From Streptomyces sp. NBC_00536 (lineage in GTDB: Bacteria; Actinomycetota; Actinomycetes; Streptomycetales; Streptomycetaceae), in contig NZ_CP107819.1 in NCBI RefSeq assembly GCF_036346295.1, positions 5,704,001 through 5,768,000 of the forward strand: 64,000 nt of DNA, read 5' to 3'. Of the stretch, positions 55,249 to 62,135 are shown piece by piece. The position numbers and the translations under genes are program-made. The stretch's first letter is position 1. Each line of letters opens with the position of its first letter. The notes below the pieces were generated by a model. That model was not told the DNA's origin, did no database searches, and saw nothing but the letters and a program-made list of their open reading frames with translations.

Positions 55249-55268
55249 TTAGGTTAGGCTCGCCTAAC
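55249..55268. promoter_or_regulatory. DmdR-type iron box
   Basis: The sequence ttaggttaggctcgcctaac matches the Streptomyces iron box (consensus like ttaggttaggctcacctaa) recognized by the DmdR1/IdeR repressor. It is 6-18 bp upstream of the candidate starts of the penicillin-acylase gene, so iron-loaded DmdR should block that operon. Confidence 0.9.
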
Positions 55269-55407
55269 TATAGGGCCCTGTGGGAGTGCCGGGGGAAGCC
55301 GGGGGTTCGAGAGCGGGGGCAAGCCGCACCAGCGCGCCTGCGCGCGGGTGGACCCCCGGCCCGGCCGCGGGTCAACGGGCTCGGGAGTCGGGGCCGGGAG
55401 CCGGGGC

Positions 55408-55908
55408 TCAGGCGCCGGTGACGCCGTCGATCGCCTCGCGCAGGAAGTCGGCGTGGCCGTTGTGGCGGGCGTACTCGTGGATGAGGTGGAGCATCACCAG
55501 GCGCAACGAGACGTCCGCCTCCCACTTGCCGAAGTAGGCCGTCACGTCGAGGGAGTCGGCCTCCGCCTCGAACCGCCGGGAGAAGACGGTCTCCGCCTCC
55601 CACGCGGCGAAGGCCTCGGCGCGGGTGGAGGCAGAGGCGTCGTACGCCTCCTGGAAGTCGTGCTTGTCGGACCACACGTGGGACACGTCCTCGCCCGCCA
55701 GGACGCGCCGGAACCAGTGGCGCTCCACCTCGGCCATGTGCCGCACGAGGCCGAGCAGGGTGAGGGTCGAGGGCGGCGACGCCCGCAGGCGCAGCTCCTC
55801 GTCGGTGAGCCCCTCGCACTTCATGGCGAGGGTGGCGCGGTGGAAGTCGAGGAACGCGCGCAGGGTTTCGCGCTCGTTGCCGGTCAGCGGGGGTGCTATG
55901 CGATCCAT
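55408..55908 (-). CDS. DinB-family (DUF664, mycothiol-transferase-like) protein
   Basis: A 166-aa four-helix-bundle protein. Metal-binding His are expected in LLGLVRHMAEVERHWF and LIHEYARHNGHADFLREAIDG; both HxxxE-type motifs are visible. DinB relatives in actinomycetes use mycothiol as a cofactor in small-molecule transfer. The ATG at 55908 is chosen by family length of 150-170 aa. It is alone, 66 bp from the adjacent GNAT gene on the same strand. Substrate unknown. Confidence 0.87.
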   Translation of the reverse strand: MDRIAPPLTGNERETLRAFLDFHRATLAMKCEGLTDEELRLRASPPSTLTLLGLVRHMAEVERHWFRRVLAGEDVSHVWSDKHDFQEAYDASASTRAEAFAAWEAETVFSRRFEAEADSLDVTAYFGKWEADVSLRLVMLHLIHEYARHNGHADFLREAIDGVTGA

Positions 55909-55986
55909 GCGGTTGATCTTGCACCCCCGGACCGGCGCGGCGAAAGCCCCGGGCCGCCGCTCGCCCTTACTCGCCCGTACTCGTCC

Positions 55987-56775
55987 TCACTTGCCGGCCC
56001 ACACGTACGGCACCGTCACGCCCAGCACCCCGAAGCCCAGGCGCTCCAGGATCGGGCGGCTCTCGCTCGACGCGTCCACCTGGAGATAGGGGATGCCCAG
56101 CTCGGCCGCGGCGAGGGCGCGGTGCGCGACCAGGGCGCGGTAGATGCCCTTGCCCCGCCACTGCGGGACGGTGCCGCCGCCCCACAGGCCCGCGAAGGAA
56201 GCGCCCGGGGTGATCTCCATCCGCGCCGAGCTGACCGGCTGGCCGTCCGCCATCGCGACCACCGCCAGGATCGTCTCCGGGGCCTGCGTCACCTGGGTGA
56301 CCAGCGCGTGCCGGATCCGCGGCCGGTTCCCGCCGAAGGCCTGGGCGTGAACGTCCATCATCAGGTCGACGCCCTCGACGTCCGTCACGTTCACCAGGGT
56401 CACCCCCTCGGGCGCCGGCACCGCGCGCGCGATCTCCGCGACCGGCGCCACCATCAGGGTCTCCGGCGGCTCCGGCACGAAGCCGGCGGCCAGCAGTCGT
56501 GCGCCCAGGTCGGCGGGGGCGTCGTAGTCGTAGGTCTTCCACTCGAACTCCGGCACCCCGCGGCCCTCGAAGTACGCGACCTGCGCCGCGATCCGCGCGT
56601 CCGCCGTGTTCTCGTCGAGGTCCGACCAGAGCACCCCGTTCCAGCCCGGTCCGCGCGAGACGCGCCGTACGACGTCCCCGTCGTGCTCCACCAGGGAATG
56701 ATCCCCGTCCGACTGCGCCCCCCGACGGGCCTCGGCATCGAAAAGGGTCCTCACCGCATCAAGATCCATCGTCAT
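55987..56775 (-). CDS. GNAT-family N-acetyltransferase
   Basis: A 262-aa protein with the GNAT domain in the C-terminal half: GLWGGGTVPQWRGKGIYRALVAHRALAAAELGI carries the acetyl-CoA-binding Q/R-x-x-G-x-G/A loop, and YLQVDASSESRPILERLGFGVLG the C-terminal motif B. The N-terminal 130 residues are unusual, containing a region that may be substrate-specific. Divergent from the cupin gene with a 54-bp gap. The acceptor cannot be inferred. Confidence 0.85.
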   Translation of the reverse strand: MTMDLDAVRTLFDAEARRGAQSDGDHSLVEHDGDVVRRVSRGPGWNGVLWSDLDENTADARIAAQVAYFEGRGVPEFEWKTYDYDAPADLGARLLAAGFVPEPPETLMVAPVAEIARAVPAPEGVTLVNVTDVEGVDLMMDVHAQAFGGNRPRIRHALVTQVTQAPETILAVVAMADGQPVSSARMEITPGASFAGLWGGGTVPQWRGKGIYRALVAHRALAAAELGIPYLQVDASSESRPILERLGFGVLGVTVPYVWAGK

Positions 56776-56829
56776 CCGTGCAGCTCAGCAGGCAATCGGC
56801 CCCCAACGCAAGTGCATTAGCCTCCCCAC

Positions 56830-57258
56830 ATGACCGATGCGACCGATCGCACCCGCCGCCCCGCGCCCACGGCCCGCGCCTCCGACGGGCTCGTCCACAC
56901 CGGCAAGGCGGGACCCGAGGCCGCCGCCGACCGCGGCTGGCTCCTCGGCCACTTCAAGGACGCCGACGACCCCCGGCACAGCGCGGACGTCGAGATCAAG
57001 TGGGGCGTCCACCCGAAGGGCGAGGAACGCGGGCAGTGGGTGACCGGCGAGGAGCGCACGGCCCTCCAGGTCCTCATCAGCGGCCGGTTCCGGCTGGAGT
57101 TCCCCGGGCGGACCGTGGTCCTCGCCGAGCAGGGGGACTACGTACTCTGGGGGCGCGGAGTGGACCATTCCTGGTACGCCGAGGAAGACGCCGTCGTCCT
57201 CACCGTGCGCTGGCCCTCCCTCCCCGGATACCGGGCCGACGGGGGACCCGGGGAGTAA
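56830..57258 (+). CDS. Small cupin-fold protein
   Basis: A 142-aa protein. After a Pro/Ala-rich start, DVEIKWGVHPKGEERGQWVTGEERTALQVLISGRFRLEFPGRTVVLAEQGDYVLWGRGVDHSWYAEEDAVVLTVRWPS resembles a cupin double-stranded beta-helix, with His in GRGVDHSW as part of a possible metal site. Homologues are often mislabelled signal peptidase I, which is not supported because no Ser-Lys dyad or transmembrane segment is visible. Role unknown. It lies 158 bp before the MMPL gene on the same strand. Confidence 0.78.
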   Translation: MTDATDRTRRPAPTARASDGLVHTGKAGPEAAADRGWLLGHFKDADDPRHSADVEIKWGVHPKGEERGQWVTGEERTALQVLISGRFRLEFPGRTVVLAEQGDYVLWGRGVDHSWYAEEDAVVLTVRWPSLPGYRADGGPGE

Positions 57259-57416
57259 GTCCCGAGTCCCGCCCGGGCCCTGTGACGATGCACACGAATG
57301 GGGCCGACGATCACGAATCGCTGAGATCGTTGCGGTGTAGACCACCTCGGACATACGCGTTCTTTCCGACGGGCTGTTCCCCGGCAAAGGATCCGAACCA
57401 CCAGGGAGCACGTTCG

Positions 57417-59636
57417 TTGGCAGCAATCGCACGGTGGTGCATGCGGCACCGCCTCGTCGCCGTCATGCTCTGGCTGCTGGCGTTCGGCGGGACCGCGGCG
57501 GCTGCCGCGAGCGCCGGATCCGCCTTCTCCAACGACTACGAGGTCCCCGGCACCGAGTCCACCGCCGCCCACGACCTGCTGCGCGAAGGCTTCCACGGCC
57601 AGGGCGGCGACACCGACACCGTCGTGTGGCGGACCCCCGAGCACGAGAACGCCCGTACGCCCGAGGTCGAGCGGCGCATGAGTCGGGCCCTCGGCGCGAT
57701 CGCCGCGCTCCCCGGAGTCGGCTCGGTCCTCAGCCCGTACGCCCCCGAGGGCGCGGCGCAGATCAGTGCCGACGGACGCACCGCCTACGCCGTCGTCACC
57801 TTCGACCGGCAGGCCGACGCCGTCCCCAAGGCACAGGCCAGGGCGGTCCTCGACACCGCGAAGAACCCCGCGACCGAACGCGACGGCCTCCAGGTCGAAC
57901 TCGGCGGCCGCGCCATCGGCCTCACCGAGGCGCCCTCGGCCCACTTCGCCGAGGTGCTCGGCGTCGCCGTTGCCGGGATCGTCCTCTTCCTCGCCTTCGG
58001 CTCGCTCGCCGCCAGCCTGCTGCCCCTGGCGACCGCACTGGTCAGCGTCGGCACCGCGTACTTCGGCATCACCCTGCTCGGGCACGCCATGCCGGTCGCC
58101 GACTTCGCCCCGATGCTCGGCACCCTCGTCGGGCTCGGCGTCGGCATCGACTACGCGCTCTTCATCGTCACCCGGCACCGCAAGGGCCTGGGGCGCGGCC
58201 TGCCCGTCGAGGAGGCCGCCCGCGCAGCCGTCGCCACCACCGGCCGGGCCGTCGTCTTCGCCGGAGCCACCGTCTGCATCGCGCTCCTCGGCATGCTGGT
58301 CCTGCGGCTGAACTTCCTCAACGGGGTCGCCCTCGCCGCCTCGCTCACCGTCGTCCTGACGGTTGCCGCGTCCGTCACCCTGCTGCCCGCGCTCCTCTCC
58401 TTCATCGGCATGCGCGCCCTGTCCCGCCGCGAACGCCGCAAGCTCGCCTCGGACGGCCCGCGGCCGGAGCCCCCCACCGGGTTCGCCGCCCGCTGGTCCG
58501 GCTTCGTGGAACGCCGGCCCAAGCTGCTCGGCGCCCTCGCCGCCCTGGTCATGACCGTCCTGGCACTGCCCACCCTCTCCCTGCACCTCGGCACCTCCGA
58601 CCAGGGCAACAACCCGGCCGCCTCCACCACCCGGCAGGCCTACGACCTGCTCGCCGACGGCTTCGGCCCCGGTGTGAACGGGCCGCTCACCCTCGTCGCC
58701 CGGCTGGCGGGCCCGGCGGACCGCGCCGCCCTGGACGCCCTCGGCGAGACCCTGCGCACCACCCCCGGCGTCGCGGGCACGGGCCCGGCCGTCCTCAACC
58801 GGAGCGGTGACACCGCCGTCCTGACGGTCGTCCCCACCACCGCCCCGCAGTCACGGGACACCAGCGACCTGGTCGACCGGCTGCGCCACGACGTCATCCC
58901 GCGCGTCGAGCGGGGCCACGGCCTGAACGTCCACGTCGGCGGCGTGACCGCGGGCTACGACGACTTCGCCGACGTCATCATCGGGAAGCTGCCGCTCTTC
59001 GTCGGCGTCGTCATCGCCCTCGGCTGCGTCCTGCTGCTCCTGGCCTTCCGGTCCATCGGCATCCCGCTCAAGGCGGCCGCCATGAACATCGCCGCCGTCG
59101 CCTCCTCCTTCGGCGTCGTCGTCGCGGTCTTCCAGTGGGGCTGGGGCAGCGAACCGCTGGGCCTGGGCAGCGCCGGGCCGATCGAGCCCTTCCTCCCGGT
59201 GATCATGGTCTCTGTGCTCTTCGGGCTGTCCATGGACTACCAGGTGTTCCTGGTCAGCCGGATGTACGAGGAGTGGCTGGAGACCGGTGACAACCGCCGG
59301 GCCGTCCGCGTCGGCCTCGCCGAGACCAGCCGGGTGATCAACTCGGCGGCGGTCATCATGATCTCCGTCTTCCTCGCCTTCGTCCTCAGCGGTGACCGGC
59401 TGATCGCCATGTTCGGCATCGCCCTCGCCGCCGCCGTCGCCCTGGACGCGTTCGTCCTGCGGACCCTGCTCGTGCCCGCCCTCATGCACCTGCTCGGCGG
59501 CGCGAACTGGTGGATCCCCGGCTGGCTCGACCGCCGACTGCCCAAGATCAGCATCGAACCGCCCGAGTGCCGCTCCCGTGCGACACTTCCCGCGCAGCGC
59601 AGCGAAACTGACGAACCCGCCGCCGCGCCCCGCTGA
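57417..59636 (+). CDS. MMPL-family (RND) transporter
   Basis: A 739-aa exporter of lipids or hydrophobic products. The TTG at 57417 (agggag 8 bases upstream) begins LAAIARWCMRHRLVAVMLWLLAFGG, the usual N-terminal segment; longer open sequence upstream is not conserved. Two RND halves, each a six-helix bundle with large extracytoplasmic loops. Proton-relay-type GLGVGIDYALFIVTRHRKG and FGLSMDYQVFLVSRMYEEW segments are present in TM4 and TM10. Substrate unknown; the neighbouring RimL-type gene 53 bp downstream is not obviously related. Confidence 0.92.
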   Translation: MAAIARWCMRHRLVAVMLWLLAFGGTAAAAASAGSAFSNDYEVPGTESTAAHDLLREGFHGQGGDTDTVVWRTPEHENARTPEVERRMSRALGAIAALPGVGSVLSPYAPEGAAQISADGRTAYAVVTFDRQADAVPKAQARAVLDTAKNPATERDGLQVELGGRAIGLTEAPSAHFAEVLGVAVAGIVLFLAFGSLAASLLPLATALVSVGTAYFGITLLGHAMPVADFAPMLGTLVGLGVGIDYALFIVTRHRKGLGRGLPVEEAARAAVATTGRAVVFAGATVCIALLGMLVLRLNFLNGVALAASLTVVLTVAASVTLLPALLSFIGMRALSRRERRKLASDGPRPEPPTGFAARWSGFVERRPKLLGALAALVMTVLALPTLSLHLGTSDQGNNPAASTTRQAYDLLADGFGPGVNGPLTLVARLAGPADRAALDALGETLRTTPGVAGTGPAVLNRSGDTAVLTVVPTTAPQSRDTSDLVDRLRHDVIPRVERGHGLNVHVGGVTAGYDDFADVIIGKLPLFVGVVIALGCVLLLLAFRSIGIPLKAAAMNIAAVASSFGVVVAVFQWGWGSEPLGLGSAGPIEPFLPVIMVSVLFGLSMDYQVFLVSRMYEEWLETGDNRRAVRVGLAETSRVINSAAVIMISVFLAFVLSGDRLIAMFGIALAAAVALDAFVLRTLLVPALMHLLGGANWWIPGWLDRRLPKISIEPPECRSRATLPAQRSETDEPAAAPR

Positions 59637-59689
59637 CGCGCCCCGCCGACGCGCCGGGCCTGCCGCCGTAGGAACCCGAAGGAATCCGC

Positions 59690-60244
59690 ATGTTCTCGAT
59701 AGACCTGGCCGACGACGCCCAGCTGTTCCCCCTGGAAATCCGGCACGCCGAAGAATTCTTCGCCCACATGGAGCGCGGCCGCGACTACATCGGGGAACAC
59801 ATCGGCTTCCCCGACGCCGCCACCGACATCGAGTCGGCCCGCACCCTGCTGAGCAACTACGCCCAGAAGGCGGCCGCCGACGGCGGCCGGCTCTTCGGCA
59901 TCCGCGTCGACGGCACCCTCGTCGGCGGCGTCCTCTACCGGATCTTCGAAGCGGACGCCGGCAACTGCGAGATCGGCTGCTGGCTGGAGCCGTCCGCCGC
60001 CGGCCGGGGCCTGGTCACCAAGGCCTGCCGGATCCTGATCGACCACGCCTTCCGGGAGCGCGGCATGCACCGCGTCGAATGGCACGCGTCCGCGCTCAAC
60101 ACCAAGAGCCTCGCCGTCGCCGAGCGCCTCGGCATGACCCGCGAAGGCGTCATGCGCGAGAGCTACCTCTACCGGGGCGTCCGCCAGAACACCGAGATCT
60201 GGGCACTCCTCGCCCACGAATGGCCCCCCGCCCCGGCCGTCTAG
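59690..60244 (+). CDS. RimL-type ribosomal-protein-serine-like acetyltransferase
   Basis: A 184-aa GNAT enzyme of the RimJ/RimL family. LRLRP-like start reads LFPLEIRHAEEFFAHMERGRDYIGEHIGFP. The acetyl-CoA site is in GCWLEPSAAGRGLVTKACRILIDHAF, followed by HRVEWHASALNTKSLAVAERLGMTREGVMRESYLYRG. It may acetylate the N-terminus of a ribosomal protein or another amine. Its stop codon is inside the stem of the large palindrome that follows. Confidence 0.9.
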   Translation: MFSIDLADDAQLFPLEIRHAEEFFAHMERGRDYIGEHIGFPDAATDIESARTLLSNYAQKAAADGGRLFGIRVDGTLVGGVLYRIFEADAGNCEIGCWLEPSAAGRGLVTKACRILIDHAFRERGMHRVEWHASALNTKSLAVAERLGMTREGVMRESYLYRGVRQNTEIWALLAHEWPPAPAV

Positions 60245-60298
60245 GGGGTGTCTGGTGGATCTCCGCGACGCCGCGGAGATCCACCAGACACCCCCTAG
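60241..60298. repeat. 58-bp element with perfect 27-bp arms
   Basis: The left arm (ctagggggtgtctggtggat plus ctccgcg) and right arm (cgcggagatccaccagacac plus cccctag) are exact reverse complements around a 4-base loop (acgc). Both ends are ctag. It lies between convergent genes and contains the stop codon of the RimL-like gene. It can act as a bidirectional terminator, but the arm length and sequence look like a mobile inverted-repeat element. Confidence 0.85.
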
Positions 60299-60316
60299 GA
60301 CTTGACGTGGGGCCGG

Positions 60317-60838
60317 TCAGAGGTAGAGGTCGATCGTGAAGCGCCTCATGCCCCCACCGAGCGTGTCGGCGTGGACCGAGCCACGGGCCCGGTCGTACTT
60401 CCCGGTGCCGCCGGTGATCGCGTTGTCGAAGGAGGGGGGAGGGCCCGGGTTGAGGATGCCGAAGTACATCCCCTGCGCGGTGAGCTGGCCGCCCGGGAGG
60501 GTGTAGGTCACGACGCACTCCTCCGCCCCGCCTTTGTCCTCCGGCAGCGCCGCCCGGGTGAGGGTGCAGAAGCCGCCGGTTTCGCCGACCTTCTTGTCGT
60601 CCTTGTCGTAGAGGCCCGAGCGGACGACGGTCCGGTCGCCCTGGGCGGCGGGGCCGCCGGGGTTGACGGGGAAGTACGTCTGCTGCTCCAGCTTGCCGGT
60701 GAGTGTGATGACCTGGTGCTTGCCCTTGTCGTGGGCGGAACCGGTGTCCGTCGCGGCGGCGGCCGCGAGAGGGGCGCAGGCGAGGAGGGTGACCAGCGCG
60801 GTGGCCGCGCCGAGACAGGCCGATCTGATGGGGCGCAT
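60317..60838 (-). CDS. Secreted AOC-barrel-like (dirigent/allene-oxide-cyclase fold) protein
   Basis: A 173-aa exported protein. ATG at 60838 (aggag 6 bases upstream) leads to signal MRPIRSACLGAATALVTLLACAPLAAAAA. The mature region KHQVITLTGKLEQQTYFPVNPGGPAAQGDRTVVRSGLYDKDDKKVGETGGFCTL and GGQLTAQGMYFGILNPGPPPSFDNAITGGTGKYDRARGSV is typical of actinobacterial AOC-barrel-like proteins. No enzymatic role is established for bacterial members. A Cys pair is present in the mature chain. Confidence 0.82.
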   Translation of the reverse strand: MRPIRSACLGAATALVTLLACAPLAAAAATDTGSAHDKGKHQVITLTGKLEQQTYFPVNPGGPAAQGDRTVVRSGLYDKDDKKVGETGGFCTLTRAALPEDKGGAEECVVTYTLPGGQLTAQGMYFGILNPGPPPSFDNAITGGTGKYDRARGSVHADTLGGGMRRFTIDLYL

Positions 60839-61101
60839 CGTGTGGCTCCTGAGGCTGACGCTCATGGATGGTCGGGTGATGAAACGGTCGTGCGATTTCA
60901 GTCATAACCTCGGCTCTCCCACCGCCCGGGACGCCCCGGCACGACCCACCGGCAGGTCCGCCCCATCGGACCAGCCCGAGGCGTGAGAGGGCCCGCCCGA
61001 CCCAGGCGGCGGGCCGCCGTCGGCACCCCCGCACAGCCCGTCGCACAGCCGCACACCCGGCTCTCAGGAACCTCTCAGAAACGCCGCTTACCGTGCCCCG
61101 C

Positions 61102-61701
61102 ATGGACACCACGAAGACCCCCGCCCCGAACGCGCCCGAGCCCGACTCCAAGGAGTCGGCCGACGCCGCCGTCACCGCAACCACCGCCACCGATGTCGAG
61201 GTCACCGATATCGCGGACGTGGTCGGCGACCAGGACGGGGACCTCGACGGTGACGAGTCCGACGATTTCCTGAACCAGGACAACGAGGACCGCCCCACCG
61301 GTGTGTTCGCCGCCGCCTCCGCCATCGCGGGCGCCGGTCTCTCCCTCGTCGCCCTCAGCGGCACCTGGGTCGCCCGGGTGATCTCCGAGCGCCAGGGCCT
61401 CATCGGCCAGATCGAGTCGGTCAACGCCACCTCGATGGAACAGAAGATCAACGCGCTGTACAGCGACGGCTGGCACCAGACCGCCCTCGTCAACGGCGTC
61501 TTCTCCACGATCGCCCTCCTCATCGGCATGTTCGTGCTGGTCGGCCCCTCCTTCGGCGCCCCCGGCCGGGTCAACCCGAACTGGGTCAAGGCCGTCTCCT
61601 GGGTCGCCGTCGCGATCGGCCTCATCGGCGTGCTGATCTTCGGCCTCATGTACTTCGACCTGCTCCTCGACCTCCCCAAGGCCGCCGCGCCCGCCGCCTA
61701 G
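61102..61701 (+). CDS. Actinobacterial membrane protein with acidic N-terminus
   Basis: A 199-aa protein of unknown function. The first 70 residues are very acidic with Asp/Thr-rich stretches (VGDQDGDLDGDESDDFLNQDNEDRPT). Three hydrophobic helices follow: GVFAAASAIAGAGLSLVALSGTWVA, GVFSTIALLIGMFVLVG and AVSWVAVAIGLIGVLIFGLMYF. ATG at 61102 and an in-frame GTG at 61093 are both possible starts; neither has a strong ribosome site. No operon partners. Confidence 0.78.
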   Translation: MDTTKTPAPNAPEPDSKESADAAVTATTATDVEVTDIADVVGDQDGDLDGDESDDFLNQDNEDRPTGVFAAASAIAGAGLSLVALSGTWVARVISERQGLIGQIESVNATSMEQKINALYSDGWHQTALVNGVFSTIALLIGMFVLVGPSFGAPGRVNPNWVKAVSWVAVAIGLIGVLIFGLMYFDLLLDLPKAAAPAA

Positions 61702-61881
61702 GACCACGGTCTAGGCACGAGAGACCCCCTCCTTAGTCCGTACGGGAGCCTGAGGCCCCGCGCCTAAGGCCCCCGGCCGCACGGAGATGCGGCATGCGCC
61801 CGATGCCCCCGGACCCCCTGGGACGCGATTCTTGGAACACACCGAACGAGGTGCCCGAGAAACACAACCAGGGAGTACGAG

Positions 61882-62055
61882 ATGTTCGTGTACGAGATCG
61901 CCATCGCCCACCGCGACGAGCTCATCCGTGAGGCCGCCGAGTACCGCCAGGTGCGCCTCGCCAAGGCCCGCGCCGCGCGCCGCGGGTTCTCACTCAAGAA
62001 GGCCCCGGAAAGGCCGGTGAGTGAGAGCCGCAGCCGGTTCACCCCGGCCGCGTAA
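61882..62055 (+). CDS. 57-aa conserved-type small protein
   Basis: A small gene with a good ribosome site (agggag 7 bases before the ATG). The product begins MFVYEIAIAHRDELIREAAE and continues with Arg/Ala-rich helices (YRQVRLAKARAARRGFS) and a basic tail. It is cytosolic, mainly helical and rich in Arg and Lys. Similar small proteins occur in Streptomyces from memory, without known function. It precedes a large LuxR/LAL-type ATPase gene by 80 bp on the same strand. Its short length caused it to escape simple frame searches. Confidence 0.72.
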   Translation: MFVYEIAIAHRDELIREAAEYRQVRLAKARAARRGFSLKKAPERPVSESRSRFTPAA

Positions 62056-62135
62056 CCCGCGCCACGCACCACGTGACCTGACACGTGATGAGAAGCGCAC
62101 CGAAATCCAGTGCCGGTCACCAGGAACGCTGTGCG

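Noticed and set aside
56830..57258. Signal peptidase I annotation for the cupin-like gene
   Set aside because: No membrane segment and no Ser-Lys catalytic dyad; the beta-rich sequence fits a cupin.
60241..60298. Insertion sequence with transposase
   Set aside because: The element is only 58 bp and no transposase lies nearby, so it can only be a repeat, terminator or MITE-like remnant.
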